This document shows positions 1 through 3,988 of a stretch of DNA of 6,822 bases, one piece after another. The translations under genes were made by a program, and so were the position numbers. Numbering within the stretch: position 1 is the first letter of the stretch; every line of letters starts with the position of its first letter. The notes beneath the pieces were generated by a model. That model did not search any database, was not told where the DNA came from, and saw only the letters and a program-made list of their open reading frames with translations. This stretch comes from UBA5603 sp964501315 (lineage in GTDB: Bacteria; Bacillota_I; Bacilli_A; Izemoplasmatales; Hujiaoplasmataceae), in NCBI GenBank assembly GCA_964501315.1, contig CAZCSO010000045.1, positions 1-6,822 of the forward strand, in the 5' to 3' direction.

Positions 1-146
1 GGTAAACTCTCTCCGCGTTCCCATTTGGAGATGGATTTATCAGAATACGATAGTTTATCGGCTAATTGGACTTGCGTATACCCCAATTTTTTACGATAAG
101 CGATTAAGTTATCGGCCACTATGGCTTTTAGTTCGATTTCGGTCAT
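1..146 (-). CDS. XRE-family HTH transcriptional regulator, N-terminal part (3' end outside window)
   Basis: The 48 complete codons seen encode a Cro/C1-type helix-turn-helix. Residues 8-48 contain the typical pattern RKKLGYTQVQLADKLSYSD then KSISKWERGESLP, where helix 2 (TQVQLADKL) and the recognition helix (DKSISKWERG) match the Bacillota XRE consensus very well. Such proteins bind DNA as dimers and usually repress their own or neighbouring promoters. Whatever follows the HTH (sensor or dimerisation domain) lies beyond base 1. The start at 146 was chosen because a good promoter sits just 8 bases upstream. An in-frame ATG at 164 lies within that promoter and is less likely. Neither start has a Shine-Dalgarno site. 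It is divergent from degV, and the inverted repeats in the shared spacer are candidate binding sites for it. The HTH assignment is strong; its target is inference. Confidence 0.9.
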   Translation of the reverse strand, partial: MTEIELKAIVADNLIAYRKKLGYTQVQLADKLSYSDKSISKWERGESL

Positions 147-154
147 AATACAAA

Positions 155-183
155 ATAGTAGCATAAAAAACCGGCAATTTCAA
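155..183 (-). promoter_or_regulatory. Putative sigma-A promoter of the XRE regulator, extended -10
   Basis: On the minus strand a -35 TTGAAA (183-178) is separated by 17 bases from TACTAT (160-155), preceded by TGC, which makes an extended -10. Transcription would start about 146-148, at or within two bases of the ATG at 146, so the mRNA would be leaderless or nearly so. This agrees with the lack of a Shine-Dalgarno site. Confidence 0.55.
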
Positions 184-192
184 CTTAAAATC

Positions 193-208
193 CTGAGATT
201 CTACTCAG
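193..208. repeat. Inverted repeat 1 in the xre/degV spacer
   Basis: CTGAG (193-197) and CTCAG (204-208) are separated by 6 bases. It directly abuts the larger inverted repeat 209-235. There is no T-run, so it is not a terminator in either direction. It lies just upstream of the -35 of the minus-strand regulator promoter, a position suited to an operator. Confidence 0.45.
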
Positions 209-235
209 AAGAGAGTGATTTAACCCCACTCTCTT
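209..235. repeat. Inverted repeat 2 in the xre/degV spacer, candidate operator
   Basis: AAGAGAGTG (209-217) and CACTCTCTT (227-235) form a perfect 9-base inverted repeat around a 9-base spacer. It has no T-run on either side. Its position between two divergent promoters suggests a binding site for a dimeric regulator, possibly the neighbouring XRE protein. A bidirectional weak hairpin is the alternative. Confidence 0.6.
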
Positions 236-260
236 ATAAGATAAATCAAAAATAGGATAA

Positions 261-289
261 TCGACTGGATTTTTAGAGAACAATCTAAA
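261..289 (+). promoter_or_regulatory. Possible promoter of degV
   Basis: TCGACT (261-266) and TCTAAA (284-289) are spaced by 17 bases and each matches the sigma-A consensus at 4 of 6 positions. This is a weak call. TATCAT at 301-306 is an alternative -10 but has no good -35. Confidence 0.3.
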
Positions 290-301
290 TACCTTTTTGT
301 T

Positions 302-323
302 ATCATAAAAGTAATTTTATGAT
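302..323. repeat. Inverted repeat just upstream of the degV ribosome binding site
   Basis: ATCATAAAA (302-310) and TTTTATGAT (315-323) are a perfect 9-base inverted repeat with a 4-base loop. It immediately precedes the Shine-Dalgarno GAGAGAGG (324-331). In DNA it could be an operator; in RNA an AU-rich hairpin beside the ribosome binding site. It is not a terminator because no T-run follows. Confidence 0.55.
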
Positions 324-337
324 GAGAGAGGAAACCT

Positions 338-1213
338 ATGAGACCGTATACGATTTTAACCGACGCGTGTTTGGATTTGCCCAAAGACGTCATTAAGAAA
401 TTATCCATCCACGTCGTTCCGATGATTGTGACCATTGATGGTAAAGATTATTTGAGCGACGCCAATGAGCATGAAATCACGTATCATCAATTTTATTCAT
501 TCCTAAGGGATAACAAGATTGCGAAAACATCACAACTGAATCCCAACGATCAATACGCGGCGATGAAATCGATTATCGAACAAGGTAGCGATGTGCTCTG
601 CATTTCGTTTTCGAGTGCTCTATCAGGAACGTATCAGTCAGCGGTCTTGGCCCAGAAAGAATTGATGGTTGAGTATCCCGATTCGAAAATCATTTGCATT
701 GATTCATTATCCGCATCGATGGGATTAGGATTGTTGGTAACCTATGCGGCCGAAAAAGCGAATAAGGGCGAGTCGATTGAAGAAGTTTCTCAATGGGTGG
801 AAGCCAATAAGCTGAGATTGTCGCACCTATTTACCGTCGGTGATTTGAATCATTTAAAACGTGGCGGACGGTTATCCGCTCCCAAAGCATTTATTGGCAC
901 ACTGATTCAGTTGAAGCCCTTGCTTCACGTAGACGCGGAAGGAAAACTCGTTCCCTATGCCAACGCGAGAGGACGTCAAGTTGCCATCAAACGCATGGTT
1001 GAACGCTTTGTAGCAACGGTTGAAAAACCCGAAGAACAAATCATCTATATCTCTCATGGCGATTGTTTGGAAGAAGCGTTATTGATGAAGGATGAAATTC
1101 TAAAACAAGTCAAAGTCAAAGAAGTTTTAATTCATTTTATTGGTCCCATCATCGGCGCACATTCCGGACTAGGAACCCTCGCATTGTTTTATTTGGGCAA
1201 TGAACGAATTTAA
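338..1213 (+). CDS. DegV family (FakB-type) fatty-acid-binding protein
   Basis: The 291-residue product has the usual length and two-domain layout of the DegV/FakB family. These cytosolic proteins bind one fatty acid; FakB partners present it to the kinase FakA, which makes acyl-phosphate for phospholipid synthesis. Family signatures are the TD-x-x-x-DLP start (residues 8-15), KTSQLNP (63-69, usual TSQPSP), ISFSSALSGTYQSA (89-102), the basic LKRGGRLS (173-180), and near the end IGPIIGAHSGLGTLALFY (268-285). The serines at 92-93 and the His at 275 lie in the motifs that hold the fatty-acid carboxylate in known structures. Residue 11 is Cys where the family usually has Ser or Thr. The start ATG follows GAGAGAGG. 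It is monocistronic, with its own terminator at 1221-1248. No fakA is in the window, so the fatty acid and partner are unknown. Confidence 0.93.
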   Translation: MRPYTILTDACLDLPKDVIKKLSIHVVPMIVTIDGKDYLSDANEHEITYHQFYSFLRDNKIAKTSQLNPNDQYAAMKSIIEQGSDVLCISFSSALSGTYQSAVLAQKELMVEYPDSKIICIDSLSASMGLGLLVTYAAEKANKGESIEEVSQWVEANKLRLSHLFTVGDLNHLKRGGRLSAPKAFIGTLIQLKPLLHVDAEGKLVPYANARGRQVAIKRMVERFVATVEKPEEQIIYISHGDCLEEALLMKDEILKQVKVKEVLIHFIGPIIGAHSGLGTLALFYLGNERI

Positions 1214-1220
1214 GTTATGA

Positions 1221-1248
1221 GCGAAGCAGGTATGCTTCGTTTTTTTTT
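1221..1248 (+). terminator. Rho-independent terminator of degV
   Basis: CGAAGCA (1222-1228) pairs with TGCTTCG (1233-1239) around a 4-base GGTA loop, with an extra G-T pair (1221/1240), followed by a run of nine T (1240-1248). It begins 8 bases after the degV stop. Confidence 0.93.
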
Positions 1249-1269
1249 ATGAATAACCATTTTTTAGTG

Positions 1270-1297
1270 TTGATTATTTAAGAAAACGTGTTATCAT
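1270..1297 (+). promoter_or_regulatory. Putative promoter of the five-gene redox cluster
   Basis: TTGATT (1270-1275) and TATCAT (1292-1297) are separated by 16 bases. They match consensus at 4 and 5 of 6 positions. If used, transcription starts near 1304 and leaves a leader of about 210 bases before the first gene at 1514. I saw no better promoter closer to the gene: TATTAA at 1488-1493 lacks a convincing -35. I recognised no known riboswitch in the leader. Confidence 0.45.
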
Positions 1298-1308
1298 ATT
1301 AATGGCAT

Positions 1309-1390
1309 ATGTCATCTATTAACGACATTTGTGTCATCAAAGATGAAACCTTTATGAAACACTCAAATCATTCAATCAAGAGAATGTCAT
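1309..1390. repeat. Three TGTCAT direct repeats in the spacer before the redox cluster
   Basis: TGTCAT occurs at 1310-1315, 1332-1337 and 1385-1390. The first two extend to TGTCATC. Spacings are 22 and 53 bases, close to whole helical turns. The first copy also forms an inverted pair, ATGTC (1309-1313) with GACAT (1324-1328). They lie just downstream of the putative promoter, where a repressor could act. The motif is short, so chance is possible. Confidence 0.3.
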
Positions 1391-1513
1391 TACCCTTTGT
1401 GATTCGGTACATGGGTCAATTTCATTTTTTGAAAGGACTACTTTCCTTGTAGAATGGGAGTGTTCTTAGTTATGTAATAGAGGTACGTATTAATAAAACG
1501 AAAGGAGAACGTT

Positions 1514-1945
1514 ATGTTTAAAAAAATCATGGCTGCTTTCTTGTGTGTCTTGGCATTGACGCTCACTGCTTGCGACAAAAACACAGTTGAGTATCCAAAA
1601 ACGTATGGAAACGTTGATGTTATTTCTGCTGAGGAAACCAAATCAGGCGTTATTTTAACCCTAGAAACGGATGGATTCCACGGTACGATTCAAGCGAAAG
1701 TAACCATTCAAGAAGGCGCGATTGTTGCTTATCAAGTGGTCAGCCATTCGGAATCCGATGGTTATGGAAAAACATTGATTGAATCCGGTACTCTTATTCA
1801 AGCGTTCATCGACGAATCGAGTGACTTGGATGCGTTGGATGTTCAAGACTACTTGGATGCTGAAGCGGGAGCTACCATTACAGGTGATGCGTTATTTGAT
1901 ATCGCATTAACGGCTTTAGAACATTACAACGAAGATTACAAATAA
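1514..1945 (+). CDS. FMN-binding domain lipoprotein (covalent flavoprotein of the RnfG/NqrC type)
   Basis: This 143-residue protein has a lipoprotein signal peptide (lipobox LTAC, Cys20), so the mature part should be anchored outside the membrane. The rest is a single FMN-binding domain. Visible signatures are SHSESDGYGKTLIE (77-90), matching the ETPGLG-like region, and near the C terminus DAEAGATIT (115-123), which fits the flavinylation motif Dxx(s/t)gAT with Ala at the s/t position. Thr121 is the expected residue for FMN attached through phosphate by ApbE. In the family such domains carry electrons, for example in Rnf, Nqr and the Listeria PplA lipoprotein. A Shine-Dalgarno AAAGGAG precedes ATG 1514. 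It is first in a cluster with rhodanese, thioredoxin and CcdA-like proteins, suggesting it exchanges electrons with them. No ApbE gene is in view. Confidence 0.88.
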   Translation: MFKKIMAAFLCVLALTLTACDKNTVEYPKTYGNVDVISAEETKSGVILTLETDGFHGTIQAKVTIQEGAIVAYQVVSHSESDGYGKTLIESGTLIQAFIDESSDLDALDVQDYLDAEAGATITGDALFDIALTALEHYNEDYK

Positions 1946-1993
1946 AACGGGCTTTTAATTTTTAAAAAAATATAAATAGGAGAAGAATAATTA

Positions 1994-2908
1994 ATGAAAA
2001 AATTACTTATGAGTGTCATGGTTTTGGCATTCGCATTTGCATTACTCGGTTGTGAAAAAGCAACAACCACAACCACGACAGCCTTTACGGCTCCTGAAGC
2101 CATCACGATGGCTGAAGTTGACAATTATTTAAACAATCCCGATTTTCAATTTGTTGATTTAAGAAACTTTGATGACCAAATGGCTGATGGATGGATTCGC
2201 GGCTTTGAAATGATTCCATTCTTTGATTATTTGGAATATACCGAAATTTTAGTTCGTACCGACGGCAACTGGAGTTTTGCTGCAGAAGACGTTCTTGACG
2301 AAAATGCGATTAAAGCGTTATTTGATGAAGACAAATACATCGTTTTAATGTGTGCTTCCGGAACCCGTGCTGGATTTGTTAAAGATGCATTGGATTCATT
2401 AGGATACGAACACGTTTACAACGCTGGTGGATTAAGTGGCTATGATGGCGACAACATGGTTTTAGGCGATGGCTCTTACGATTTCACGATGCCCGCTAAA
2501 GAAATGGTTGATCCACTTCCAGATGAAATTTTAATGAGCAATTCTACGATTGACTTATACGCAAAACGTACCGATGTTCAATTTGTTGATCTCCGTAACT
2601 TCTCGGATGTTGTCAACGGATGGCATCATGATTCCATGGTTATTCCATTCTTTGAAATTTTAGAATCGCAGAATATTTTGGTTCGTACGGATGGCGACTG
2701 GACATTTGCTGCAGAAGACATCAAAGACGAAGCGAAATTACGCGCTTTATTCTGCCAAGATAAAAACATTATTTTATTCTGCAAGAGCGGAACAAGAGCA
2801 GGTTATGTGAAAGCTGCTTTGGAATCCTTAGGATACGAAAACGTTTGGAATGCTGGCGGATACGATAACTACGCTGGCGGCGGATCTGGCACCGGCGGAG
2901 GCTGCTAA
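1994..2908 (+). CDS. Lipoprotein with two tandem rhodanese domains
   Basis: The signal peptide ends in lipobox LLGC (Cys20), followed by a Thr-rich linker (24-29). Two clearly homologous rhodanese domains follow, about residues 36-149 and 180-291. Each has QFVDLRNF (52-59 and 196-203), an IPFF strand (74-77 and 217-220), an insert ILVRTDG-x-W-x-FAAED, and a six-residue active loop: C120-ASGT-R125 and C263-KSGT-R268. Both keep the catalytic Cys and the closing Arg, whereas many tandem rhodaneses have an inactive N-terminal copy. Rhodaneses carry sulfane sulfur as a Cys persulfide and pass it to a thiol or other acceptor. The usual GHI motif reads GWI or GWH here. The protein ends in a Gly-rich tail with a terminal cysteine (C304). 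The start has AGGAGA 10 bases upstream. Only 48 bases separate it from the flavoprotein gene; no terminator is seen there, so co-transcription is likely. Confidence 0.9.
   Translation: MKKLLMSVMVLAFAFALLGCEKATTTTTTAFTAPEAITMAEVDNYLNNPDFQFVDLRNFDDQMADGWIRGFEMIPFFDYLEYTEILVRTDGNWSFAAEDVLDENAIKALFDEDKYIVLMCASGTRAGFVKDALDSLGYEHVYNAGGLSGYDGDNMVLGDGSYDFTMPAKEMVDPLPDEILMSNSTIDLYAKRTDVQFVDLRNFSDVVNGWHHDSMVIPFFEILESQNILVRTDGDWTFAAEDIKDEAKLRALFCQDKNIILFCKSGTRAGYVKAALESLGYENVWNAGGYDNYAGGGSGTGGGC
2144..2440 (+). repeat. Intragenic repeat unit 1 (first rhodanese domain)
   Basis: This segment (residues 51-149) aligns with 2576-2866 at both protein and DNA level. Shared stretches include CAATTTGTTGAT and TTTGCTGCAGAAGAC. 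The near-identity of some codons indicates duplication within the gene followed by moderate divergence. Confidence 0.75.
2576..2866 (+). repeat. Intragenic repeat unit 2 (second rhodanese domain)
   Basis: This is the second copy of the duplicated domain (residues 195-291), with the same order of motifs as unit 1. It carries one extra cysteine (C254), nine residues before the catalytic C263, that unit 1 lacks. Confidence 0.75.
2897..2901 (+). promoter_or_regulatory. Shine-Dalgarno GGAGG embedded in the end of the rhodanese gene
   Basis: GGAGG lies 8 bases before ATG 2910 and is read in the rhodanese gene as part of its C-terminal Gly codons. The rhodanese stop (2906-2908) and the next start are one base apart, so translation of the two genes is probably coupled. 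This site fixes the start of the next gene at 2910, not at the in-frame ATG 2850. Confidence 0.85.
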
Positions 2909-2909
2909 G

Positions 2910-3533
2910 ATGAAGAAGGTTTTGGGAATCGTTACAATCCTATTATTTGCAGTTGCATTAATCGGTTGTGACAAGACAACCACTACCACCGAAGCATCCA
3001 GCAGCATTGACATGACGGTTTTGAAATTCCCGCATTTGGACGGTCATGGTGCGGAAGTTATGAAAGATATGCCCATCTTGTTTGAATACGAAATGCGCGA
3101 CTATGTTAAATATCAAATCGCTTTTGTATCGTGTACGTGCCGTGCTCCCAGAGATAATTTTTGGAGTGTTGCATACGTTGATGTTTCCACCGAAACGGGA
3201 GAAATTTTATACATGTCCTTTGATATCGATTCAAGTGGACATTACGAAGCCGGTGTTTGGGGCGACTCAGATCCAACGCCAACGGGGATGACCTATGATG
3301 ATTTTAAAACGGATTTCATTCCTTGGTTAATTGGCAAGACCTACGACGATTTGGATGGTATTAACGTATTTTATAATGACATTCCCGATGTATATGCCGC
3401 TTATAGCAATACGAAAACGATTGCTGAAACGGATTTAATTGATGCATTTGCAGGAAGCAGCGTTTCGACACACACGATTATTCGTGCGACTAAAACGTTG
3501 TTACAATATCACGAAGCAACTTACATGGACTAA
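2910..3533 (+). CDS. Lipoprotein with CxC motif and a divergent FMN-binding-like C terminus
   Basis: From ATG 2910 the product has 207 residues. It begins with a signal peptide ending in lipobox LIGC (Cys20) and a Thr-rich linker (23-27), almost the same design as the upstream lipoprotein. I do not recognise a named family for the middle. Notable features are FVSCTCRAP (72-80) with a C75-T-C77 pair, a WSVAYVDV strand (85-92), and DAFAGSSVST (178-187) followed by an amphipathic helix IIRATKTLLQYHE. The last segment lines up with DAEAGATIT of the FMN-binding lipoprotein at 1514, placing Ser184 where Thr121 takes the flavin; Ser is known as an acceptor in some flavinylated proteins. My reading is a remote FMN-binding relative with an added redox-capable CxC. 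The lipoprotein call is strong; the flavin link is inference. It is translationally coupled to the rhodanese gene. Confidence 0.8.
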   Translation: MKKVLGIVTILLFAVALIGCDKTTTTTEASSSIDMTVLKFPHLDGHGAEVMKDMPILFEYEMRDYVKYQIAFVSCTCRAPRDNFWSVAYVDVSTETGEILYMSFDIDSSGHYEAGVWGDSDPTPTGMTYDDFKTDFIPWLIGKTYDDLDGINVFYNDIPDVYAAYSNTKTIAETDLIDAFAGSSVSTHTIIRATKTLLQYHEATYMD

Positions 3534-3536
3534 TTT

Positions 3537-3559
3537 AAAGAGGGCATTTGCCCTCTTTT
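3537..3559 (+). terminator. Terminator-like hairpin inside the redox cluster
   Basis: AAAGAGGGC (3537-3545) pairs perfectly with GCCCTCTTT (3550-3558) around an ATTT loop; the T-run is only four bases (3556-3559). It starts 4 bases after the stop of the CxC lipoprotein and ends 18 bases before the next ATG. No room for a separate promoter is evident after it. It may be partial, lowering expression of the thioredoxin and CcdA genes relative to the lipoproteins, or it may protect the 3' end of the upstream mRNA. Confidence 0.75.
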
Positions 3560-3577
3560 CATGCTTAAGGAGACACA

Positions 3578-3988
3578 ATGAAAAAATTACTGATTAGTTT
3601 GATTGGCATTCTATTTTTCGGGTTAGTGGGTTGCACTACAACCACCGAAGCCAAGCGTTATGCAGATTTTACCCATATGGATCATTGGGATCAATTGAAT
3701 GATTTGACGGATGAAGAGACGCTTCTTTATTATTATTCGCCATACTGTGCCATCAGTAAAAGTATTGAAGTAGCGGTATCTGAAGCCTTTGTGCGGTTAG
3801 AAAATGCCGGTGTTCCCATATTATTAATTCATGAAGGTTTAATCTACGAACAAGGAACTCAGCCATTAGAGATTATCGAAACACCGTCGATATTGGTGTA
3901 CGAAAACAAGACGTTCCAAGAAATTATCAGTGGATCGATTCCCGTGCTGACTTATTTGGATGCCAAACTAGAGGCGCTTGATGATTAA
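3578..3988 (+). CDS. Thioredoxin-like lipoprotein with a single active-site cysteine (CxxS)
   Basis: The 136-residue product starts with a lipoprotein signal peptide (lipobox LVGC, Cys19) and a short Thr-rich linker. The mature part has thioredoxin-fold hallmarks: a strand LLYYYSPYC (49-57), the active site C57-A-I-S60 at the helix start, and ETPSILVYEN (101-110), where P103 is in the place of the cis-proline. The resolving Cys of CxxC is replaced by Ser, so the protein can form mixed disulfides or hold a persulfide but not a normal intramolecular disulfide. It resembles the N-terminal thioredoxin domain of the next gene (YSSTCTVC), suggesting a partner or diverged duplicate. TAAGGAG precedes the ATG. 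Its 3' end overlaps the start of the CcdA fusion by 8 bases, indicating coupled translation and a shared job. Confidence 0.82.
   Translation: MKKLLISLIGILFFGLVGCTTTTEAKRYADFTHMDHWDQLNDLTDEETLLYYYSPYCAISKSIEVAVSEAFVRLENAGVPILLIHEGLIYEQGTQPLEIIETPSILVYENKTFQEIISGSIPVLTYLDAKLEALDD

Noticed and set aside
220..435. Minus-strand ORF of 71 codons across the degV start
   Set aside because: It overlaps the strong degV gene and its ribosome binding site, and its product has no family-like pattern; the other minus-strand ORFs over strong genes are likewise shadows.
1354..1452. Small plus-strand ORF of 32 codons in the spacer before the flavoprotein gene
   Set aside because: It has no Shine-Dalgarno site, unlike all other plus-strand genes, and no recognisable motif; it is probably chance.
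2903..2908. Terminal Cys304 as a selenocysteine or read-through site
   Set aside because: The codon is TGC followed by a TAA stop; no in-frame TGA is present.
2850..2909. Upstream in-frame ATG for the CxC lipoprotein gene, which would add 20 residues
   Set aside because: It lies within the rhodanese gene, would put an extra segment before an ideal lipoprotein signal peptide, and ATG 2910 has a perfect GGAGG at 8 bases.
3978..3980. TTG as start of the thioredoxin-CcdA fusion
   Set aside because: It is only 3 bases from the GAGG site, while the adjacent ATG 3981 has usable spacing.
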